Below are positions 33,068-42,600 of a stretch of DNA of 64,000 nt, in pieces. Each line of letters opens with the position of its first letter. Position 1 is the stretch's first letter. The position numbers and the translations under genes are program-made. A model generated the notes under the pieces. The model searched no databases. It was not told the DNA's origin and was given only the letters and a program-made list of their open reading frames with translations. This DNA is from Leishmania infantum JPCM5 (lineage: Eukaryota > Euglenozoa > Kinetoplastea > Trypanosomatida > Trypanosomatidae): positions 430,627 to 494,626 of the forward strand of contig NC_009409.2 of NCBI RefSeq assembly GCF_000002875.2, written 5' to 3'.

Positions 33068-36000
33068 TCAGTTGCCGAATCGGCGTACCTTCCAGCAGAG
33101 GGGAAGGGCCTCCAGGGTCTTCTCGAGGTTGCGCTCCAACACCAACACCTCCGTGCCACCCTTTATGAGGAAGGCAGCCTCCACGCACATGCGGCGCACC
33201 ATGTGCCAGCTATCCCCCGTAGCGACAAGGAGACCACGGCTGAAGTAGCCAAGGTACCTGTATGAGGCGGCGACGGCTTGGGCGGTGGTCTTAGTACCGT
33301 TGCTCGACGAAAACGCTGCGATGCGGGCAATCCAGCGCACATCATGTGGCAGCGTCGCCGACAGTGGTGTGATGGCTGCCGAGGATGAGTGCAGCGTTGA
33401 GCCTACGAAGTACCGCTGCCGCAGCGTGGACAAGCCAATCAGGGCCTCGCAGGATATTGCCTTCGCCGGCGCTGACGAGGCCGACGCCTCCACCCTTGCC
33501 CTCTTCAGTGTCCGCTCTACACCATCGTGACTGTCATCATTGACCCTCTTGCTCAACGCATCCTGCAGCAGCGGCAACTCCTGCGCCAGCTCGTACACGT
33601 CATCCAAATCGGCGACCAGGGAGTCCGCTTCGGGGGTGCCATCGGCCATGAGACGCATGCGGCAGCTGCCTCGGTGACCGTAGATGACAAGCTCCTCGTC
33701 CTCTGTTGCGTCAGGTGCCGGGCCACTACTGCAACTCCTGGTAAGCGAAGCTGCAGCTGTTGGACGGCACAGTACCCGGTAGGGACGCAGCGAGTCGTCG
33801 GGGAGCCGCTTCCCGCGAACCTGCACGGGAGTGTGCACGACCGGATACCCGTCAGCGAGAGTAACGCACGTGACGCTGTCGTCGTAGAGGATGTAGAGTC
33901 GCTGCGACGCGGGCAACAAGGCCGATGCGTCTGCGGTCGTCTCTTCACTTGCACCCGCGCTAGCCTCCTCTGCCGATCCCGCGGCAGCAGCGGTACCCGA
34001 CCAGCAGACGTCGACCACACCGCTGCGCGCCGGCAGCTCCAGCACTGCCTCGAGCCTTGACACAGACATTGCCGCATGTGCACGCCACACCACCTTCAGC
34101 AACCCAATGCGCTCCTCTGTGCTGAAGACGATGTAGTTGAGCTGGCGATCGCACCACAGGCCGGAAAGGTGGAAGCGGCCATCGAGACGGTGGCCGAAGA
34201 AGGGCACCCAGTGACGAGCGGCGCTGTCCATGTGGAAGACCTCGATGGTGTCGAAGCGGGATTGCAAGAGGAGCTCGCGATCGACCGCGTAGGCAAACTG
34301 CTGCGTCGTGACCACCACGTACATCGCCGGCAACGTGAACAGCTGCGCCGTCGGCGCGTACATGATCGTGCCGTCGCGCGACGCAGACAAGATCAGTCGG
34401 CGATGCGGCAACAGCGCCAGCTGGCTCGCCTCGTGATAGTGTGTGCGGCGCTTCACCTCCGCCGGATACCAGTCGCCCTGTTCGTTGCAGCGGTAGCTCC
34501 GAAGGCTCTCGTGCCAGCCGGACGCGTATACAACAGCGTCGCCCTGCACCGCCAGCGTCGACACCGGTCCCTTGTGCTGCGAGAAGGTTTGGAAGACGTG
34601 TCCGTGCGCGGCATCGAGCAGCACGACGTCGCCCATCGACGTCCCGACAACAGCACAGGGGCGCTGCGTCCCGCCGACCACAGCGCAGCTGAGAGCGATG
34701 CCCTTCGCTAGTTTCGTGGTCCAGAGAGACTCGTGCTCGGCCAAACCGCGTGCACGGCTGGGAGCGGCAGCCTCGCCGTCCTCCTCCGCGGCGCCGACGC
34801 CGACAGAAGACCCTTGCGACGACACGCCAGCAGGCAAGCGCCACGCATGTACGTTACCGGCGTCGTCGGTGCCGACCGCCATGCGCAGCGACAGAGACGT
34901 CGTCACAGACAAGGCACGGTCGGCGCCGCTGATGCCGGGTACGACGCGCACCAGCTCCAGCTGTGGGGCCGCGCCGTCTCGCTTACACGTGAGGCGCAGC
35001 TGCTGCCAGCTCCCGTCTGCCATGGCGGCGTAGATGCATGCAGCACTCACCGCGTGCAGAGCCCAGATGGCGCCACCGCTGCGCTGGTGCAGCGCAATGG
35101 GAACGAGCAGCTCCGCGTCATAGACGACGATCTGACCGGACATCATGGAGGCGAGGAGCACGTGGCGGGCCGCTGACGCTGCTCCGGACTTCGACACCGA
35201 GGACGACGACGACACTGATGTCGGGACAGTCACGTAGGCCAGTCCTGAAATGGTGCGGTGCGTCTGGCCGCCCGTGTGGCGGCGCCGTACAAACTGCGGA
35301 ACGCCCTGGAAAAACGCCACGTCGTAGCGCACGAGCGAACCGTTCTCACGCGCAACGATGAGTTCCTGCTCCGACGGATGCACCGCGAGGAAGAGAATGC
35401 CGCTCACGTCCGGCGCGATCACCTTTGACTCACGTATGAAGCGCTCGACGAAGTGCGCCTCTGCTGAGGATGTCGCCGACGTGAATGTCGACACGGCCGC
35501 GCGGGCACGGCTGCGACGCACACTGCGGCTTCGTGCAGACTTCGAGGACTTGACCGTCCCTTCAGCGGCAGCGCTAACGCCGGCGTTTACGTTCGCGGCA
35601 CCTGCAGCGGCAGTCGATGCAGCTTTTCGTCCCGGTCCCGTAGACGCCGGCGTGGCGCCCGCAGAGGTGCTGCTGTTCATAACGCCGCTGGCGCCCCGCC
35701 TCGCGGGGCTCGCCGACAGCGGTGATCGCAAGGGCGTCGGCCTCTCGTGCCGGGAGGGCGATGGCGGCGGCGAAGTCGGTGAGACTGGAGATGCGGGAGT
35801 TGTCAGCGCCGTCGACGCCGCCGCAGCGGTGCTGTTCGCCTTTGCACTCGCAGCCTTCTCGCTGGGGCTCTGCTGGTTTTGGGAGGCTGAGGAGCGTCGT
35901 TGAGGGGCCCTGCTGGAGGCCGGTGCCGGGCTGTTGGCGGGGGCGGGTGGTATCGCCTGAGGCGAGGAGGCGAACGAGCTCTCGCGCGCCTGCTTGACGG

Positions 36001-36274
36001 TGCTCTGGCTACGCTGCACTTCAGGGGTGTACAGCTGCGGCTGAGATACTTGCGGCTGCTGTTGCCGCTGCGGAGTAGAGGAAGAGGAGGGCGCCAGACT
36101 TGGGTCGCCAGCCACGGAGCTCCTCTTGATTGGGGTCGTCACCGACTGCGGCCGCGGAGACCGGTTAGTGGACGGCTTTGCTGGGGAGGCTGCGGCGCGT
36201 TTGGTAGGCGTCAGTTTCGCCGCTGGCGGCGCAGCTGCTGCTGCAGCGGAGCGCTTCGTCTTTCTGGGAAGCAT
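33068..36274 (-). CDS. WD40-type propeller protein, probable UTP4/cirhin homologue (t-UTP of the U3 processome)
   Basis: 1068 residues. The first about 250 are basic and low in complexity (Pro/Ser/Ala/Lys), ending in an Arg-rich patch (KSARSRSVRRSRARAA). From about residue 265 come degenerate WD-like blades: ILFLAVHPSEQELIVARENG, HVLLASMMSGQIVVYDAELL, RMAVGTDDAGNVHAWRLP, CAVVGTSMGDVVLLDAAHGH, KGPVSTLAVQGDAVVYASG and LLPHRRLILSASRDGTIMY. The protein ends in EVLVLERNLEKTLEALP followed by a basic KVRRFGN. That tail resembles the C-terminal 'VVER ... LP ... K.FG' of UTP4/cirhin, which binds pre-18S rRNA in the nucleolus. A KRARVE patch may be a nuclear signal. The UTP4 assignment is inference from the pattern; the WD40 propeller class is firmer. 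Start ATG 36272-36274. Confidence 0.6.
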   Translation of the reverse strand: MLPRKTKRSAAAAAAPPAAKLTPTKRAAASPAKPSTNRSPRPQSVTTPIKRSSVAGDPSLAPSSSSTPQRQQQPQVSQPQLYTPEVQRSQSTVKQARESSFASSPQAIPPAPANSPAPASSRAPQRRSSASQNQQSPSEKAASAKANSTAAAASTALTTPASPVSPTSPPPSPSRHERPTPLRSPLSASPARRGASGVMNSSTSAGATPASTGPGRKAASTAAAGAANVNAGVSAAAEGTVKSSKSARSRSVRRSRARAAVSTFTSATSSAEAHFVERFIRESKVIAPDVSGILFLAVHPSEQELIVARENGSLVRYDVAFFQGVPQFVRRRHTGGQTHRTISGLAYVTVPTSVSSSSSVSKSGAASAARHVLLASMMSGQIVVYDAELLVPIALHQRSGGAIWALHAVSAACIYAAMADGSWQQLRLTCKRDGAAPQLELVRVVPGISGADRALSVTTSLSLRMAVGTDDAGNVHAWRLPAGVSSQGSSVGVGAAEEDGEAAAPSRARGLAEHESLWTTKLAKGIALSCAVVGGTQRPCAVVGTSMGDVVLLDAAHGHVFQTFSQHKGPVSTLAVQGDAVVYASGWHESLRSYRCNEQGDWYPAEVKRRTHYHEASQLALLPHRRLILSASRDGTIMYAPTAQLFTLPAMYVVVTTQQFAYAVDRELLLQSRFDTIEVFHMDSAARHWVPFFGHRLDGRFHLSGLWCDRQLNYIVFSTEERIGLLKVVWRAHAAMSVSRLEAVLELPARSGVVDVCWSGTAAAAGSAEEASAGASEETTADASALLPASQRLYILYDDSVTCVTLADGYPVVHTPVQVRGKRLPDDSLRPYRVLCRPTAAASLTRSCSSGPAPDATEDEELVIYGHRGSCRMRLMADGTPEADSLVADLDDVYELAQELPLLQDALSKRVNDDSHDGVERTLKRARVEASASSAPAKAISCEALIGLSTLRQRYFVGSTLHSSSAAITPLSATLPHDVRWIARIAAFSSSNGTKTTAQAVAASYRYLGYFSRGLLVATGDSWHMVRRMCVEAAFLIKGGTEVLVLERNLEKTLEALPLCWKVRRFGN

Positions 36275-36840
36275 ACGTTACTCGCAGAGACGCACCGGCA
36301 AGGGTACTTTGAGTGTGTAGGTTTATGTGTATATCGGTGGGAAGACAGAGGAGGACCACTGGAGACGAGGGCATCGACAGTGCAGTGTTGCCGAGAGGGA
36401 GAGTGGCGAGATGGATCGAAAAAAGACGGTGGGTGATGGCGGAGAAGGCTCAAGTAGAATGTGCGCGTGCAGCGGAAGGGGAAGGGGGGGTCATTCAAGG
36501 CTGATGCATGTGAGAGTCTGTGGGCACGTGCATGTATGCGTGTACGCCTAGGTGAGGTGTGTGCGCTGACACACGCGAGGCCGTTTTACGCTCGCCCGGT
36601 TGAGCGTGGGTGTCTCTGTGCATGCGTTATACGGGCAGGGAACGCGAAAGTCGTGCAGTGGGACACTGATATAAAGGAAGGGGGGCAGTGGAAGCCACAG
36701 GAGAACGAAGATTACAGCTCACAGGCACAAAGAGATGCACGCGCATCCCTTCGTGTCAGCACCATCTCACCCCTCCTCTGCCCCCCACACGTTTGTAGAA
36801 CCGCAGCTTGCTGAGCCCCCTGGTCCTCCTCAGACCTTTT
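36275..36840. other. Intergenic spacer, 0.57 kb
   Basis: Minus-strand pyrimidine-rich stretches around 36400-36490 could provide the trans-splice site for the 33068-36274 gene. No gene is seen. Confidence 0.5.
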
Positions 36841-38676
36841 TCACACTGCGTCGGCGCGCAGCTTCTCCAAGACACTGCGGCTGAAGAGCGGGATGTACGG
36901 GTGCCGCTGCGTATTCCACGTCACGTCCACCTTTGCAGGCGCTGTCGCCGCCGAGGCGGCCGTATCGTCCCCTCTGATCGGTGGCGCCAAAGACGAGTAC
37001 ATTGAACACTCCTCGAGGGCGCGCTGATACGGACTGGCGGAGAGCAGCGCCACGGGGGGCGGCGGCCCTGCCGCCGGAGCCACGCTCGGCGTCAGCACCA
37101 CAGCCAGATGCACGCACCACGCGGCCCCGTCACCACCAATGCTATCGGAATGCGTCTGCAGGTGGAGTGCAACATCGCCCACGGCGCTGGCAAAGCTACG
37201 CTGGAGTGCGCGCAGCTCCCTGGCGAGGTCCTCCTCGGCGGCTGCATCGGTCGCAGACTCGAGGACGGCGTACCGAGCGAGCAGTGCATCCGTGTTGGCG
37301 GCGTCTCCCACAACGGCAGACGCCGAAGCCAAAAGTGTGGCCGATGTCATCAGGCGCACCTGTCCGTAGCGCTGCACAACGCCGCGAACCCGGCGCCCGC
37401 CGCGCTCAAGATACGCAGTCACCTCACAGCCCACGGTAGGCAGGTACAGCCACGGCTGCAGGCAAATCGTCAGCTCCGCCGCTCTCGTGGCGGGCGACGA
37501 CGACGACGGCAAAGGAGAGGACAACGCGTGTGTTTGGGCCTCGCCACTGTCGATCGCCTCACTGCGTCGACGCAGCGCCTCCCGCACGCGGTGACTGCCG
37601 CACAACATCCGCAGCACGTCTCGCGCGCTGTGGCATCTGTTCAACTGATTCATGTGGTACCACAGGCGCTGCGTGTACACATCGCGCTCCAGCGGCGTGG
37701 GTGCACCATTCGCCGGGAGCGGGCACCGCTGACGGAGAAGCCGCCGGCCGTCCGCGGACTCGACACTCCAGTCCCACGGCGCACCGCCAGGGCAGCTCAG
37801 TCGCGGAAAGAACGCCATGGACTCGCCGGCGACAGCAGCAGCAGCAGCGGCCCGCCGCGCCTGAAGGGCATCGTCGATGCGCTGAAGAACCGCCTGGTAG
37901 GTGGGGTGAGCCTCCAGCTTCTCGAGCGCTGGCAAAGACGCGGACGACGGCGCTTCGCACGCGAGCTGGCTCAGCAGCTCCACCTCTTCTGCTGAAACCG
38001 GCACGTACGTGCAGTCTTTCATGGCCATGGAAGCCGGCGTTAGAGCTGCCCTCGCCGCCTCCGCTGAGGAGAGCAGATGCCTCACGACTGCCTGCTGTTC
38101 GCGGGTCAGACGAGCGCCGGCTTCATCTTCCTCGATTCTTGGCCGCTTGCGCACTGTCCTCTGCACCTCGGCCTTATGCAACCTCAAGCACGAGACCCCG
38201 AAGAAGCAGTCCTCGCCCGCCAGCGTTCGCGCACACCACTTAGCAACCGCGCGGCCGCGATACACAAGCTCCAGGCCGCGCGTATCAGCAAGCTCTTCCT
38301 TGCGCACCTCCTCGCCCTCCACCATCAAGAACGGCTTGTAGACGGGCTCCGGTGGGCAGGGCTTCTCCTTCTCTATGATGCGCAGGCGCAACGGCGGGTA
38401 TTTGCGCCCCGGCTGCTCTGGAGTGATATCCGCCTTACACGCTGCCAGTGCCTCGCCCTCGGAGGCGTACAAGGCCAGCGCGTAACCCTTCGACTCGAGA
38501 TGCATGACGAGCATCACGCCAGACGAGTGCTCCACGAGCAGGCGGCGCAGGCGTTCATAGCGAAGGTCGAACTTCGAGACCACCGCCGCGGCGGCGCCAC
38601 TGCTGTCCTTATCACCTTTGATTATAGGCTCCAGTAGGAAGGCTGGGATGTCGCTGATGAAGACGAAGGTCCGCAT
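36841..38676 (-). CDS. CCCH zinc-finger protein of unknown function
   Basis: 611 residues. The N-terminus (MRTFVFISDIPAFLL..., about 1-100) has the alternating strands and helix of an RRM-like fold: ERLRRLLVEHSSGVMLVMHL, then GYALALYASEGEALAACKA. It is followed by one CCCH finger, Cys148-x8-Cys157-x5-Cys163-x3-His167, in the context WCARTLAGEDCFFGVSCLRL. A basic patch (VRKRPRIEEDE) follows. The middle is helical and Ala-rich. The C-terminal part has conserved-looking LTICLQPWLYLPTVGCEVTA and ends with WNTQRHPYIPLFSRSVLEKL. RRM-like plus CCCH suggests RNA binding, which in trypanosomatids is the main layer of gene control; the target is unknown. Start ATG 38674-38676. Confidence 0.65.
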   Translation of the reverse strand: MRTFVFISDIPAFLLEPIIKGDKDSSGAAAAVVSKFDLRYERLRRLLVEHSSGVMLVMHLESKGYALALYASEGEALAACKADITPEQPGRKYPPLRLRIIEKEKPCPPEPVYKPFLMVEGEEVRKEELADTRGLELVYRGRAVAKWCARTLAGEDCFFGVSCLRLHKAEVQRTVRKRPRIEEDEAGARLTREQQAVVRHLLSSAEAARAALTPASMAMKDCTYVPVSAEEVELLSQLACEAPSSASLPALEKLEAHPTYQAVLQRIDDALQARRAAAAAAVAGESMAFFPRLSCPGGAPWDWSVESADGRRLLRQRCPLPANGAPTPLERDVYTQRLWYHMNQLNRCHSARDVLRMLCGSHRVREALRRRSEAIDSGEAQTHALSSPLPSSSSPATRAAELTICLQPWLYLPTVGCEVTAYLERGGRRVRGVVQRYGQVRLMTSATLLASASAVVGDAANTDALLARYAVLESATDAAAEEDLARELRALQRSFASAVGDVALHLQTHSDSIGGDGAAWCVHLAVVLTPSVAPAAGPPPPVALLSASPYQRALEECSMYSSLAPPIRGDDTAASAATAPAKVDVTWNTQRHPYIPLFSRSVLEKLRADAV

Positions 38677-39650
38677 CCTGTGTGCCTGCCTGGGGGAGGG
38701 GGGGAGAGGAGCCGGATAGGAGGTGAGGTGACCGGCAACTCCTTTGCATTACACCGGCAAGCGCTATGCCACTTCCCGTTCCTAATCCGCTACTGTCTGT
38801 CACGTGTGTACCTGATGAGCACAGAGACGTTTGTGCGTGTTGGCAGAGGCGGGGGGACGCAGTGATACTGTGCGAGAGGGAGACGTGGACAGAAGAATGA
38901 CGCGGAGGATGGTAGTGTAGTAAGAGACATACACACACAGAGCGAGGCGCGGGTGCGAGGGCGGCGGTGGCGGTGGAAGGGAAGCGGCAGTGGTGACCGT
39001 CGAAGGAGACACAGAAAAGAAAGGAGCGGAATGGAGGAGCTGAGCGCACGTACCTCACGGCCGGAAAAGATCGCTCCTCGAGCGCCATCAGCACCCACCG
39101 CCAGTGCAGCCGTAGGGAAGTAGGACAACAAACAACCCGTCCGTCTTGTGTTGATGTCGGACTGTCGTAGGTCGGCTCGTTGCGTCGGAGATGCTGCTGG
39201 GTCTTCTCTGTCTTTGGGCTTCCACGAGTTCATCATCGCTTCGTGCGCGCAACGCACACGCGGAGAGATCAGCGCTCACGCATGCAGGGGCCAAATAACG
39301 CAAGACGAAACCGACAAAGAGCAGCGTAGATTCGAGATGCAGCATTCGCTTGTGCGCCTTGGTGTCTGCAGCGCGTTCATCACACATTAGTGGTGAGGGG
39401 AGGGGGAGAGGGAGGGCAGATGCAACGCGCATTGCAGTGTGGTGTGCACACGATGTGCACGGAGCACTTCAGCAGCGAGAAAGAGAAGACACACCAAAAA
39501 CGCCTCTTTGAGACGCAGGCGTGCGCGCGCACGTGCGTAGCGGAGCAAACATCAGCACCAAAGTAGATGATCGAGTCCGTCTAGCTCTTCCCTTCTCTCA
39601 CCGTCGCTGTCGAGGAGGGAGGGCGATGGAGAAGGAAGGAGAAATTGTGC
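38677..39650. other. Intergenic spacer, 1.0 kb
   Basis: Short interrupted frames only. CA-type and G-rich repeats are present; no gene or RNA is recognised. Confidence 0.5.
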
Positions 39651-42600
39651 TCAAACGTTATCACCGTCGTGGCCGTTGTCGGCGCCGTGGTCCTCTTCCC
39701 TCGGTAAACCCAATGCTGGCTGGGGAAGAAGAAAGTCGCCGCTGTCATCAATGTCTGCAGCGCCATCGAAAGCCGACTCCGGTGCGCCGCACAACGAGTC
39801 CAACACTGTGTGCCACTGCGCCGCGCTGCTTTGTGCGTGCCGCTGCACGAAGATGATGTGCTCCAAAACGACGTCGCTCATGCGGTAGAGGTCCTCCAGC
39901 GCGGACGCGATCGACCCGACCATGAGCGCAGTCTTGCGGTACTCATCGCTGGCAGCCTCGCTCGCGATGATGGCCAGTTCCAATGACGCGTCCAGCGGAC
40001 GCAGTCCTCGGCGAGTGCAGTCGTAGAAGTACTCCACGGCGTCGTCCCAGTGTTGGGTACACACGTAAGTGAGCAGCACCGTGTACGCAAGCTGTGAGTT
40101 GTTGGTGCGCCGGTATTGGTGAGCTGCAGCCAAGGCGCGACTCCAGACACCGCATTGCAGCGCTGTCTTCACGGCCAGTATCACCAATCGAGGAGCCGGG
40201 GCCGCCTGCGTGAGCACGCTCTGTCGCAGCACACGAAACGCCGTCTCCCACTGCCCGGCCTCCGCGCAGGCCTGCAATGCCGCCGCTGTCGCGTTCACGT
40301 CGGGGCGCTGCCGCTGCGACATGCGGAAAAAGTACGAGAGCGTCACCTGCCACGGTGCACCGCCCTTCAGAGCTGTCTCGAGGACCGTCGACGAGGCGGC
40401 GTATGGCATGCAGTGCGACTCCACTGCCTTTTCGTAGAGCAGCGTGGCCTGCATCCAGGCGCCGGCGCGGTGCAGCACCCGCAGCGCGTTCTCCACGGCA
40501 GCCTGCTGCCCCTTCGCGACTTCGTTGGCGTGCTGCGGGCGGTGCACGCGGCGCGCGGCCTCGACGAGCGAAGGTGCTGCCTCCACCGTGAAGGCCACCA
40601 GCGTCCCGGTGCCGTTTTCGGTCTGTGTCACTACAGTTCGCTGTGCCGATATGCCCCCCTCATCAGCACGTGCCCCGGCCTGCCTCGGCGGCGGCAACAA
40701 CGCCTGCAGCTTTGCCGTGTTGTCTGCGCACAAGGAGCGCCACGCCTGCTCGTGATTGAACGGCAGTGGCAGTGCTGTCGTGGGAAGCCATCGAAGCGCC
40801 TGCATCCACAATGCCGGCGTGTGCAGCATGGCATACCGCGCCGTCTGAACCACGTGTGCTAGCTCGGGCAGAATGGAAGCTCTGTCTCCGTGGAAAAGCA
40901 GGTGGAAGGGGGACGATGACGCGGCTGCACGGGCCGCGGTGGACAGCTGTGAGTCTCCCGACCTGGCTGCATCCAGAAGCGCGGCGAGCGACTCGAGCTC
41001 CTCGCTGGTAGTCGGAGGCACTGCCGTTGTACGGGCGGAGCGTGATGGCGCTGTCCTCTCACCAGCCGCAGGAGCGGGAGCGGTGGTGAGAATAGCAGCA
41101 TCGTCCGACTCTGCATCTGCACGCGATTCACCCAAGGATAGCGCTGGAGTCGGGGAGGCGTTGGCGACGGCATTTTCGTCGCGCCGCTGTGTTGCGTAAC
41201 GAAGAAAGCACGCGGCTGCCTCGGACCACTGGCTGCGCCGCGCCGCCTTCGTCATCTGGGCAACCGTCTTTGCCATCGAGGTCCGCTCCAGCAGGCCACA
41301 GCACAGCTGTGCAGCGTAGCGCTGGGCGCGCCGGCACTGCCACGCCAGCTCCGGCCGCTCCGCCGCGACGCTTTGATGAAAGGAAAGACCTGTGTGCCAC
41401 AGTCCGTGCTCAAGCGTCGTCTGCAGCATTTCCTCCACAAGACGAGCGGCGCCGCCGCGGGAGTGCGCGGAGCACTGCACGGCCAGGCGTACGAGCGGTC
41501 GCCGCTGCGCATCACCCAAGTCGCGCCACACATCCGCCTCCACCAGGAGACGCACCACATGCGGCGCGCCGCCGACCTGCACGCGAGACGGCGCCTCCGC
41601 AAACGCCTGCAAGGCCCGGCTCCAGTTGCCCTCGAGGAGCAGAGCGAGAAGAACGCGATCCGCGTGTGCGGTGGCGTCGGCCGACACTGACGCTGGCGCC
41701 TCTTTCTCAAACGAAGGGGCCGCAAAGCTGTCCGGCAGAGCCGCCGTGGCCTCATCGTGTGTCGCGCTCGGGCTTGCCTTTGCTGGGCTGCGCTGGTGGT
41801 GCTGATGTCGCCGTGGTGCAGCCCGGACGGTCACCATCCTCACTGCTGTCTCAAGTGCTGTTATCGATACGGCGGAAAGGGTCAAGGGCGTGTGCAGCGC
41901 GGGCGCGGGGGACAGGCCGGCCGCCTGTTCAGTGAGGGCGCCTGGAAAGGCATGACGTCGCCCCTCGCTGTCCTGTGCGATGCGCTGAACCAGCCACAAC
42001 TGGCTTCGTGAGCCTAAGGGGGTGTATGGCAGTAGCGCCAGGCACTGCTGCCAGGTGAAGGCGCGACGGAACGGCCGCTGCACAAGGGCGGCAACGGTGT
42101 ACGCGGAAAGATACGGAGCCAGCATAGGAAGTGGTGCGACGAGACGGCGGGTGTCAACGAGACTCTCCCCCACAGAGGCCTCTGCCTGGAGGGCGAGAGC
42201 GTACGCCACCTCTTCCCGCACGCGATCTGCCTCCTCCTGTTTCGACCTGTCTCCGGTTTTTCTGGTGGCTGGGGAAGCGCGCACATTGTGCTCGGGGAGC
42301 CCGCCGCCTCCGCGGACCGCGTCCGCAGCATAGTCGCCAAGGTCATGCCCGTGTAGCTGCTGAGTAGCCAACGTGCTTAGCGCGTAGTTCCAGAAGAGAG
42401 CGATGTTGCGTGTGTAGCGAACAGCCCGCAGCATGGAGAGCATCTCCTGCGACACAAGGGACAAGAGCACCGCACTGCCGGCAACCGTGCTGGACGTAGT
42501 GCTGCGGTTGTGAGTCGCCACTCGAGGCGGCAGTTGTGCCGTCGCTGTGGCCTGCTGCGCGGCAGCGCCACTCGCAGTGTACGCTGAGGAGGATAACAGC

